From JAWKTV01 sp041398905 (lineage in GTDB: Bacteria > Planctomycetota > Planctomycetia > Planctomycetales > Planctomycetaceae), in contig JAWKTV010000011.1 in the NCBI GenBank assembly GCA_041398905.1, positions 124,001 to 188,000 on the forward strand: 64,000 nt of DNA, in the 5' to 3' direction. The translations under genes and the position numbers were made by a program. The stretch's first letter is position 1. Each line of letters begins with the position of its first letter. This document shows, in pieces, positions 53,330 through 62,663 of the stretch. The notes below the pieces were generated by a model. That model saw only the letters and a list, made by a program, of their open reading frames with translations. It ran no database searches and was not told the DNA's origin.

Positions 53330-54892
53330 ATGTCCATCGCCACGACCGATTCGCCGCTCATCGAGATTCGTGCCGTCACGAAGCGCTTCCCCGGCGTGGT
53401 GGCGCTCAAAGATGTCTCGTTCGAGATTCGCAAGGGAGAATTCCATTCGATCTGCGGAGAGAACGGCGCGGGCAAGAGCACCCTGATGAAGCTGCTCTCC
53501 GGCGTGATCACCGAGTTCGAGGGGCAGATTCTCGTACGTGGCGAGCCAGTCCGTTTCGCCAGGACGCGGGACGCCGAGGCGATCGGCATCAGCATCATCC
53601 ACCAGGAGCTGAATCTCGTCGAAGAGCTGTCGACCGCGGCGAACATCTTCCTGGGGCGCGAGCGGACGCGCGGCCTGGGGTGGCTGGACGATCGGACGAT
53701 GGAGCAGGAGGCGGCCGCCCTGTTCGCGCGGCTGAAATGCGCGCTTCGACCCGACAGCAAGGTCTCAACGCTCCGCGTCGGTGACCAGCAGCTTGTCGAA
53801 ATCGCCAAGGCGCTTTCGCTGGACTCGGACATCCTCATCATGGATGAACCGACGAGCGCGCTGACGGAATCGGAAGTCGAGCGGCTGTTTCGCGTGATTG
53901 AAGGTTTGCGAGCCGACGGCGTGACGATTCTCTACATCTCGCACAAGATGGATGAAGTGTTCCGCCTGTCCGACCGCATCACCGTGCTCCGGGACGGCAA
54001 GCACGTCAAAACACTCGATCGGGCGGACACCAACCCGCGCGAGATCGCCCACTTGATGGTCGGCCGTGATCTGGAGACGGCGAACGCCACCGCGGGCCGG
54101 CAACCGGGTGCACTGCTGCTCGAAGTCGACGCGCTGTCGTTGCCATGGTCCGGACATGCCCGCCGCTGGCGACTGGAGGATGTCTCGTTTTCGCTGCGGC
54201 GGGGCGAGGTGGTGGGGCTGGCGGGGCTGATGGGAGCGGGGCGAACCGAACTGCTGGAATGCCTGTTCGGTTCAGCCGACGAGGAGTTCGTCGGTCAGGT
54301 CCGTCTGAACGGAGCGGAGGTACGGTTCCGGCACCCGGCCGATGCGCAGACGGCCGGAGTGGCGATGGTGACCGAGGATCGCAAACGGCTCGGCCTGTTT
54401 TCACAGATGACCGTCCGCGAGAACATCACGATCTGCACATTGCGGGAGGCGATTCAAGGGGGGCTGATTCGTGGCCGCAAGGAGCGAGCCAACGCCCGCG
54501 AGTCTGTCGAACAGCTCCGCGTCAAGACCGCCAGTCTGGAGACCCCCATCACCAGCCTCTCGGGGGGCAATCAGCAAAAGTGCATCATCGCCCGGTGGTT
54601 GCGGACGAAGCCGCAGGTGCTGCTGCTCGACGACCCGACCCGCGGCGTCGACGTGGGTGCCAAGGCGGAACTGTACCGCCTGATCGACGACCTGTGCCGA
54701 CAGGGACTGGGGATCATCGTCACATCGAGTGAACTGCCGGAACTGATCACGCTGTGCGACCGAATTCTCGTGATGTGCGAAGGCCGGCTGACCGGTGAGT
54801 TGTCCCGTGACGAGTTCAGCGAGCAGCGGATCATGGAGTTCGCAACGATGCAGCGCCCGGGCAGCGCGGCCGGCGTGACGCGGCACTCGTAG
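53330..54892 (+). CDS. sugar ABC transporter ATPase (RbsA type, two NBDs)
   Basis: A 520-residue fused two-domain ATPase, with AGGAG nine bases before the ATG. Domain 1 has Walker A GENGAGKSTL, the signature-like LRVGDQQLVEIAKALS and Walker B ILIMDEPTSALT. Domain 2 has a degenerate P-loop (GLMGAGRTELLE), LSGGNQQKCIIARWL and VLLLDDPTRGVDVGAK. This asymmetry is normal in RbsA/MglA. It completes the importer: binding protein, permease, ATPase, all in frame. Confidence 0.95.
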   Translation: MSIATTDSPLIEIRAVTKRFPGVVALKDVSFEIRKGEFHSICGENGAGKSTLMKLLSGVITEFEGQILVRGEPVRFARTRDAEAIGISIIHQELNLVEELSTAANIFLGRERTRGLGWLDDRTMEQEAAALFARLKCALRPDSKVSTLRVGDQQLVEIAKALSLDSDILIMDEPTSALTESEVERLFRVIEGLRADGVTILYISHKMDEVFRLSDRITVLRDGKHVKTLDRADTNPREIAHLMVGRDLETANATAGRQPGALLLEVDALSLPWSGHARRWRLEDVSFSLRRGEVVGLAGLMGAGRTELLECLFGSADEEFVGQVRLNGAEVRFRHPADAQTAGVAMVTEDRKRLGLFSQMTVRENITICTLREAIQGGLIRGRKERANARESVEQLRVKTASLETPITSLSGGNQQKCIIARWLRTKPQVLLLDDPTRGVDVGAKAELYRLIDDLCRQGLGIIVTSSELPELITLCDRILVMCEGRLTGELSRDEFSEQRIMEFATMQRPGSAAGVTRHS

Positions 54893-54967
54893 CCGGCGGG
54901 ACAGGGGCTGCTCGGATTGTTTCCTTGCGGCGGGTTCACGGGGTTCTCGTCGTGCCGCTGTGTGCAA

Positions 54968-54990
54968 CGCGGCTCGCGAAGTGAGCCGCG
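54968..54990. terminator. hairpin between convergent genes
   Basis: CGCGGCTC (54968-54975) and GAGCCGCG (54983-54990) form an eight-base perfect stem with a seven-base loop, placed between the ends of the RbsA-type gene and the molybdenum-carrier-like gene. It has no T-tract but is well placed for a bidirectional terminator. Confidence 0.55.
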
Positions 54991-54997
54991 ACGATCG

Positions 54998-55497
54998 TCA
55001 ATGACGGCGTCGCCGGTCGAGCAGTTGGCGGAGGAATGAGCGGGCCAGTGGGTAGAGGCCGGGCATGCTGGAGGCCCGCGGGCCGGCGATGTTCAGGACA
55101 TCAATCTGGTGGTGCTCGATCCACAGCCGGGCCCGGCGCAAGCGCGATTTCGAAGCCCGCCGTCGCCCGCAGATCAATCACCAGCACCGGTCGACGGTAG
55201 CGGCGGGCGATACGCTCGGTCAGTGCGGTCCCGCCCGTCGGCGGCTCCCAGTGTGATGATGAGCGTGCCATCGGAGTCCCGCACGTTCCATGCGGTCCGT
55301 TGTCCGTAGTGGCTGGAGGGCGTCTCGCGCAGCGGGTAGCGTTCATCCAGCAGGCCCGCTTCAGTCCGTCGACCGAACGGACACCAGCCGGCGATCGGCA
55401 GGCCGAGGTCGATCGCGGCGTCAAGTCCCGCTTGATCAACTCCGGTTTGCCCGCCGGAGACGATACGAACAGGGCGATGACGCGGGCGTGAGCGAAC
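54998..55497 (-). CDS. putative molybdenum-carrier-like protein (two frameshifts)
   Basis: The opening RIVSGGQTGVDQAGLDAA, then DLGLPIAGWCPFGRR and NVRDSDGTLIIT, match the putative molybdenum carrier family, a Rossmann-like fold related to LOG/YpsA proteins. Shifts near 55235 and 55145 join GGTALTERIARRYRRPVLV and then LWIEHHQIDVLNIAGPRASS, ending at 54998. The restored product is ~165 residues, the family length. Family function is poorly known. GTG starts at 55497 or 55470 are most likely. Confidence 0.78.
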
Positions 55498-55556
55498 GTG
55501 CGGCGGCCCGCCCACGGTGTGTCTGGGCCGTGTGAACAGTGAGGGGGCGAAGTGGT

Positions 55557-55873
55557 TCACAGGTGGACCGGAATCCAGCGTTGCGACTCACCGGAGCGGG
55601 GCCGCACCGGCTCGATGTTCCAGGGAACCGGCTCTCCGCGCTCGCGATACGCCTTCAGGTTGGCCTTGAACGTGTCGACCAGCTTGCGAAGCAGATCGCG
55701 CGCTCGTTGCCGGCGGTCGCTTCGATGTCGGGCAGGTTGGTGACCACCCCATGCCAGCGACCGGAATCGTCTTGCCGGCTGAGAATGACATGACAGTCGT
55801 ACACAGGCACCGGCGCGTCGGCGGAAATCACCGGCAGGCCGGGGAGCGACGGAGGTCCGGAAGGGTTCGACAT
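55557..55873 (-). CDS. small HicB-like protein (one frameshift)
   Basis: Begins MSNPSGPPSLPG. A beta core follows (YDCHVILSRQDDSGRWHGVV, then TNLPDIEATAGNE), and after a shift near 55700 comes a helix (RDLLRKLVDTFKANLKAYRE) and a basic end. The beta-strand order and the LPDIE motif recall the HicB antitoxin fold, but no HicA toxin gene is adjacent, so a toxin-antitoxin role is unsupported. It lies 60 bases upstream of the molybdenum-carrier-like gene. Confidence 0.65.
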
Positions 55874-56353
55874 GGTGGCGTTTCGCAGGGAACGGCAATT
55901 GATGGAGCCATGACTGGCCTGGAGAACAGGATAGTCAATCCGCGGCGTTGGCGAACCGGCAGTTGTCTTGCGGTCGCAACTTCATGTCAACGGACGGCGT
56001 CTTGCAGTCCACTTGCGAACGAAGTCGGTCGGACCGGTGGCTGCGTCCGGGAAGTCGGCGACTCCTGCTATCGACGCTCCGCATGCGCTGCGGCGGCATC
56101 GCGGGCGGGCTGGGATCCGGGGGCCATCTGAATCTCCTTACCCGGGCCCGCTGCTCGACATGCGAATTCTGCGGATCGGACCGCGTTGCCTGTGGGTTTG
56201 AGCGGCTCATGCGTTCGCCACTCGCTGGCCGCATGCACAATTGGTTCTCGACCCTGCTTCGCACGTCGGCAATCGACAGCGTTTCTGATGGTCGATAATC
56301 TTGGCGATCGCACATGTGTGCGGCCGATTGTTTCGTGCATCGGGGACCAGCTC
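55874..56353. other. divergent intergenic region, no gene seen
   Basis: About 480 bases lie between the HicB-like gene (minus) and the zinc-ribbon gene (plus). Several overlapping open frames here are Arg/Ser-rich and share no motif. The zinc-ribbon frame also extends upstream of its chosen ATG without protein-like composition. Confidence 0.45.
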
Positions 56354-57535
56354 ATGGATCGTGGGGACACCATTGGCGAGAACGACCTGCCGTCGATCGA
56401 GACGGTGGAGGTGCTGGGGCGTTCCGAGGGGGCCGGGCAGACAACCGACGAAGGCCGCGGTCGCATCTTTCCCTGCGATGGCTGCGGCGCGGACCTGACG
56501 TTCAGCATCGGTGAGCAGCGGCTGGTCTGTCCGTACTGCGGCTACGTCAAGGAGATCGATCTTGATCCCGACGCGGAGATCCGCGAGCAGGACTACGAGG
56601 CGATGCTTGAGCGGTTACGGCGGCTGCACGATGAAGGCGTTGAAATTGATCTGCCGGGTGTCGCGGAGGTTCGCTGCGAATCGTGCGGCGGGCATGTCGT
56701 GTTCCAGGGCACGCTCACCAGTTCCCGCTGCCCGTACTGCGATTCACCGATTCAGCGGGAGCGGATTCACACGGCGACGCAGCGAATCCCCGTCGACGCG
56801 GTGCTGCCGTTTCTGATCGATCATGACCAGGCGCACGAGCAGCTCTCGGAGTGGGTTCGCTCGCGGTGGTTCGCGCCCAACGCGTTCTTGAAGCGGGGAA
56901 TCGAAGGCAGCTTCAACGGGGTTTACCTTCCCTACTGGACGTTTGATACGCTGACCTACAACGCGTACTCGGGAGAGCGGGGGGAGAATTACACGGTGAC
57001 GGTTGGTTCGGGGAAGAACCGCCGGACCGAGACCCGCACACGCTGGTATCCCGCGTCGGGACGCTTTCAGCGGTTTTTCGATGACGTGCTGGTAGTCGCT
57101 TCCGCCGGGCTGCCGATGCACCATTTGCAGGAGTTGGAGCCGTGGCCTCTGACCCGCTGCCTGCCGTTCACGCAGCAGGTGCTGGCTGGCCAGTTGGCGC
57201 GCACCTATGACGTTCCTCTGGATGCCGGGTTCGCGTCGGCGAAGGTCCGCATCGACGATGCATTGTACCGTGACGTTTGCCGGCGGATCGGTGGAGACCG
57301 GCAGCGCGTGCATCAGATCAAGACCCGCTGCGATGCCGTCACCTTCAAGCATCTGCTGCTGCCGGTTTGGATGCTGGCCTATCGCTACCACGACCGGCCT
57401 TTTCAGGTCTTCATCAACGCGGCCACCGGCGAAGTTCAGGGGGACCGCCCCTACAGTTGGGTGAAGATCAGCCTCGCGGTGCTCCTGGGGGGGATCGCGC
57501 TGTTGGCTCTGTTCGCTGCGATGAGCGGCCGATGA
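56354..57535 (+). CDS. double zinc-ribbon membrane protein, TFIIB-like ribbon family
   Basis: The start at MDRGDTIGENDLPS avoids a Cys/Arg-rich upstream stretch. Ribbon 1 uses Cys41, Cys44, Cys59 and Cys62 (CDGC and CPYC). Ribbon 2 is CESCGG and CPYCDSPI about 40 residues later. A large mixed domain follows with LPYWTFDTLTYNAYSGERGE, WYPASGRFQRFFDDVL and VFINAATGEVQGDRPYSWVK, and one C-terminal helix (ISLAVLLGGIALLALFAAM). Similar proteins are often mis-annotated as primosomal protein N'. The real role is unknown; the anchor places the ribbons in the cytoplasm. Confidence 0.78.
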   Translation: MDRGDTIGENDLPSIETVEVLGRSEGAGQTTDEGRGRIFPCDGCGADLTFSIGEQRLVCPYCGYVKEIDLDPDAEIREQDYEAMLERLRRLHDEGVEIDLPGVAEVRCESCGGHVVFQGTLTSSRCPYCDSPIQRERIHTATQRIPVDAVLPFLIDHDQAHEQLSEWVRSRWFAPNAFLKRGIEGSFNGVYLPYWTFDTLTYNAYSGERGENYTVTVGSGKNRRTETRTRWYPASGRFQRFFDDVLVVASAGLPMHHLQELEPWPLTRCLPFTQQVLAGQLARTYDVPLDAGFASAKVRIDDALYRDVCRRIGGDRQRVHQIKTRCDAVTFKHLLLPVWMLAYRYHDRPFQVFINAATGEVQGDRPYSWVKISLAVLLGGIALLALFAAMSGR

Positions 57536-57577
57536 TTGCGATCGAGGACCGCCGCGACAGACAGCCGGGTTACTGCG

Positions 57578-60500
57578 TTACTCCATGTTCTCGGTCGGCT
57601 CCGCTCGAACGCGCTTCGGCCGCAACTCCAGCGTGAGGTTGTACGTCCCCAGGCTGATGACCCGTCGGACAAGGTCGAAGTGGATGGTGTTCAGTGGTGC
57701 GTTCGAGAGACGTTCTTTGGCGGCGAACAACTCAGTTCCGGTGGTCTTGTCGAGCAGGCGAACATCGAGTTCGTACAGGGTGCCGACGTTGGATTGATTG
57801 ATGAGCGCCAGCACCGGCGAGTGCTCGAGGCCGAGCAGCAGCAACTGCTGCTTCTCGATCTTGGCCGACCAGGCGATGGTCCCGTGCTCGAGGTCGCAGC
57901 CGACGAGGAAGCCATTGAAACGAGCGGTCGGGGCGGAGAACTGCATCACGCTGGAGTCGAACTCCGTGTCGATCAGCAGGTAGGCCCACTGCGAGTCGCT
58001 GACGAGTTGCACGTTGTGCCACTGGTGCCGACCGGGCAGGGTCGTCGGCAGCTTGCCCAGTTCGCGACGCTCGCCGCTCCGCAGTTCAACCATTTCCAGT
58101 TGACCGTCAGTGTGAAGCATCACCAGTCGTTCGCCGCTGGCGATACCCAGCCGGATTGGGTGCGATCTTGTGCGTCCAGCGGGGCTCGCCGGAGTTCAGA
58201 TCGGTCGCGGTCAGCCGCATGTCGCCAGGCAGCAGACCGAAGAAGCTGCCGCCCACCCTCTTCTGTAAGGTGATGACCGCGCCTGTGGCGACGGTCAGCA
58301 TGTGGCTGGCTTGCCCGTTCAGCGTGGCCGCATCGATCTTTGAGCCATCGTGAAGGCTGAGCAGCAACGGGTCGCCATCATCTTGAGAATGGACGCACAC
58401 TGTATCCGCATCGACCCGCACGCTGACGCGGGCCGGGAGCTGTGTGCGTCTCCATAAGGGCTTGCCGTCGATGGGGTCGAGGGCCAGCAACTCGCGACGA
58501 CCGTGCACGAGCACCGCGCTCGGAGTCGCGTCCGCGAGCATGCCGGTCGCGTCCCAGTGTGCCGACAGCTTGTTCTGCAGGGGGTAATGCTCGGCAACGT
58601 GCATCGTGGGATCGATGTTGGCGTGTGGGCGTCGGACTCCACTCCCCGCGACAGACCGCTTGTCGATTTGATGAGACCAGCCAACCTGTCGATCGAGCAG
58701 CGAGATGGACTGCACGAAGTCCTGCCAGGTCGTGTAGCCCTGCAGACCGACGGTCCGCATACCCAGGTTCGTCTGGCCAAACGAGCGCTGCGGGCCGCGC
58801 AGGGGGATTGACCAATAGGGTTGATCACCGTTCCGCAGGTCTTCGATCCAGAGCCGTTGCGTCTGAAGATCGAAGCGGACCGGATGACTGCGGAAGAACG
58901 GGAGGTCGGCCGGGATGATCTGCACCGGGTTGACGGGCAGCAACTGGCGAACCCGCCGAGCGGCGACGAGTTCGATGTCGTCGGCTTTCCATTCGGGCGG
59001 TGGACTCACAGGAGCAGCGACGACGATGCCCTGTACAAGCTGGTCGAGTTCCCGCAACGATTCTTCGGCGGCGGGGTCGAGAGCCTCGTTGAAGCGTGAC
59101 CGCAATTGGGCGACGAGTTCGGTGGCTTCGTTCCCAAAGCCGGCCTTCGCGTACATCCCCGCGAGACTGAGTCCCGCCGGAACAGCGGACTCCGGCGTCG
59201 CGGCTGTCCACACGCGTCGCCAGCGCAGCTCCGCCTCGGCGAGACGTTGCTCATCCGCGGCCTGCTTCGCCAGTTTGACCTCCTGTCGCCAGCCGACCGG
59301 ATGGAACGCGAGCAGCTTCGTCAGCCGATGCGATGGCAGCGGTGTCGCGTCGGTCGCCGCATCGTTCTCCCAGCTGGAGAACGCTTCATCCATCGCGAGG
59401 CGCAGATCGGCGGTTCCCTGCCGGTAAAGCACCTCGAGCCGCCCGCCGAGCCAGACATCGATGTTGACCGTGAGTTCGTCCGAGACGACCTCCGCCTGCG
59501 GATCGACCTGCAGAATGGCGTTGCGCAGAGAAGTCCAGACCGCATTCCATTCGCGCCTGGCCAGTCCACGTTCGACGGACAGACGCAACAGTTCGGTTTC
59601 GTAACCGGGGCGGTTCAGCTCATGCAGCCGCGCGAACTCCGCGTCCCGCGCCTGCCAGTCTTCAGTGACCATCGCTACCAGCGCCGAGTGCAGCAGTTCG
59701 TCGCGCTCCGCGGCCTCCGCGGGTGCGAGTGTAGCCGTGTTGGGGAGTCCGGATGTCAAATGTTCGACCACCTGCGAATACTCGTGCCGCATGTGATGCA
59801 GTCGCGCCTCGCGGAGCGTGACCCACGGATCGTCGGGAGATTCTCGTCGGCGTCGGGCGATTTCCCGGTCGAGTGTGGATTGATCGAAGAAGCCCCGTAC
59901 GGCGCGGGTCTCCGCGGAGATCAGCACTCCGTCGACGAGTGTCAGGCTGCCGGGCGCGGAAGAGTTCTCTGGCAAAGACTGCTTCGATTCGATCGTTCCG
60001 TCCGCGCTCAAGATCGACCAGAGTTCCCCATTCGACAGTGGCAGCAGGAGCGCATTTCCAGCGATGATCCCGCGACCGCTGGGGCGTACGGATTGCGGCA
60101 ACGTCAGGGTCCAGCCGGGCAGCCCCGTTTCCAGGTCGATTCCCTGAACGCGGCTGCGGCCCACGACCAGGCATTGCCCCTCCGCGACACCGGCGAGGTA
60201 CAGGTCATCGTCTTGCTTCTCCAGTCGCCATTGCTCCGCGCCAGTCGCGAGATCGAGACAGGTCAGAAACGTCGGCTGCGTGCCGTACTGGTTCGGCAAG
60301 TCCTGCATCGTGGCGACAACGCGGCGACCCGCGATGATCGGCGGTGTGGCGAGCCAGCGGGTGTTCAGCGTCAGGATTGGACTGGTGCTGCCATTCATGA
60401 CGCGGGGCTGACGACTGCCGACGACTTCCTCGGTGTAGCCGAAGGCCCACAGCAAGCGGCGTTCGAGGCGATCGACGGCGACCAGCCAGCCCAGCGATGT

Positions 60501-62287
60501 CGGACAGACGACCACTCCTTCGGACACGGCGGGGGCGCAGCTCCACAACCGCCGTGCTTCATCGCCATCGATCCCGGCTGTTGGGTGTGCCAGCGGCTGA
60601 ACGTAGATCGTGTCGCCTGTTTCGGCATCGAGCACAAAAAGCGAGAGTTCTCCCGCCCGTTCGCCGACGACAAACAGTTCCCGATCCGCGGGTGTTGGCG
60701 CACCGAAAAAGTACGTGCCGGCGAGCGGCAGATCGAACGCCTCCCCAAGTCGTTTACCCCCCACGCGCCACCGCTCTCGACCGGTCTGCAGATCGTAGGC
60801 GACGATGCGATTGCTGGACCAGTCGCGGCTGAAGGGGTCGCCGCCATCACGCGCGAAACATGACGTGTCGCTGATTACGACGTGCCAGCACGGCGGTCTC
60901 TGTGACCGCGTACAGTTGTTTGCCGTCGGTCGACAGCGCCTTGCACCGTGTCGCGATACAGCAGCGTCGGCAACGGATGCTGATCGCCGTTGTTCGGATC
61001 GTAGTGCGCGGCTCGCAGCAGATTGAGCTTCTCCGATTTCGATCGCCCATCGTTGCCGGCGATGCCGCTGATGAGCAATTCGTTGGAGATGGGATCGAAC
61101 GGCTCGGCCCAGCGCAGTTCTCCACTTCGAACATCGTGAACCTCGATTCCGCGCAGCGTGCGGACGGCGAACAGCCCGCGCGTGCCGATGGCGAGCGTTG
61201 TTGGTACCACCGCCCGTCCGGCGTCGAACAGGTCGTACTCGACATTGCGGAGCTGCTCGTCAACGCCGGCGATGTCGGTGGTCGGAATCGACCACTGTTC
61301 GAGCAGCAAAGGACGATGCGGGCGCGGCGATCGCGGCGTGCGACGCCGAGCCCAGCCAGGTCGGCCAATCGCCCTGCGGGAGCGTCTGCCCGACGCCAGA
61401 TGAATCCAGGGCATGCCACCACGTCTCGATCTGCTCCCGCTGTGACGGCGTGGCGGCGTCTTCGCTGGTCAGCAGCCGGTTGTAGAGTTGCTCGGCGTGC
61501 TCGGCATCGCCCGCGAGTCGTGCGGCGGCGATCGATCGCATCCGCGCCGACAATGGCAACCGGGCCGTCGCTTCGGGAATGAGTCGCTTGTACCAGCGAT
61601 CCGCCGCGATGTACTGGCCGCGATCAAAATGCAGTATCGCCAACTCGCGGATCGCCTCTTGACCGGCATTCGTGTTGGCGAATCGCCGCGCCACGTCGGC
61701 GATGCGGTGCAAATCGCCGGCCTGTCGCGCCTGGCCCAGCAGGTCCGTCGCGAGTTGTGCATAGACGGTGGCGTACAACTCGCGCCCCGCCGCCGGCAAA
61801 CTCGCGACCCGCTCGGTCGCTCCACGTTCCAAAGACTCCCAGCGACCCGCGGATTTCCGCGTGAACGTGTCGCCCCGCAGGTTCTCGCCGTCGATCAACG
61901 ACTGCAGCGTGCCGATGACGTCGTGCCAACGCTCCCGCTGAATGTATTCTTCCAGTCGGTTGAGGGCGCGCGTTCCCGGAATGTCGCTCGTCAGCGTCTG
62001 GTCGAGATGCTTGGGCTCCTCGTCCCCTGCGGCGGGCTCGTTGGCGACCGCGTCCCCGCCGCCGGCGGCGCCTGGGCAGGCCGCCCCGCCGAGCATCTGT
62101 TGCACTCCCCGCAACGCATCCTCCAGAGGATTTCCGGCGGCAACGCGGGAGCCGCCTGGGCATCCTGAGGGCGCGGGTCATCGGCGAACAGGCTCGCCGC
62201 CGTTGCCAACAGCAGCAGCCCCGCCAGCATTCGCACGCCGCCCCGTCTCGCGTCCGAGTTCGCAGAAGCGCTCATTCTGAAGGACAT
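57578..62287 (-). CDS. giant secreted TPR/PQQ-like beta-propeller protein (about five frameshifts)
   Basis: Pieces in several frames join into one ~1560-residue protein. It has a signal peptide (RMLAGLLLLATAASLFADDP), a helical repeat region (LEEYIQRERWHDVIGTLQSL, ADRWYKRLIPEATARLPLS), and then PQQ-type blades throughout (LAIGTRGLFAVRTLRGIEVHD split as LAIGTRGLFAVRTL and RGIEVHDVRSGELRW; FVLDAETGDTIYVQPLAHP; LTCLDLATGAEQWRLEKQ; ALDPIDGKPLWRRTQLPA; DLNSGEPRWTHKI). Shifts lie near 58150, 60865, 60935, 61290 and 62125. It converges on the zinc-ribbon gene and is divergent from the pectate lyase. It is probably exported and cell-surface or periplasmic; ligand unknown. Confidence 0.78.
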
Positions 62288-62663
62288 GCTGATGACTCAC
62301 CTGCTGTGGACGGTGACTTCGTGCAGTGACGAATCGCCGCGTGCGGTATCGATGTCGGCTGACCATCGTCGGTGCCAACGCGGCTTCCTGGCGAAGCAAA
62401 CGGACGAGGCCTTTGCGACCTTTCATTGTACAGCGGTTCGGATGCCCAGACAGCCTCAATTCCCAGCCGACCGCCCGACGGCTGTGCGGTCGAGGATTCG
62501 TCGCCAGACCTCCCTGCTTTGCGATATAAGGGAGGTGTCTGCAGCGTCGACAGCATTCCGTACGAATCCGGGAGCCTGCGCGTCACCGCGTCACGGTCGT
62601 TGTCCGGTGGAGATCATTCGACTCGCCTCTCAAATGTTACCCGATCCTGGCTGGTGAACCGCG
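62288..62663. other. divergent intergenic region, no gene seen
   Basis: About 375 bases lie between the giant propeller gene (minus) and the pectate lyase (plus). Open frames on both strands are low-quality shadows. A GATATAA stretch near 62522 could be promoter sequence but is not certain. Confidence 0.45.
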
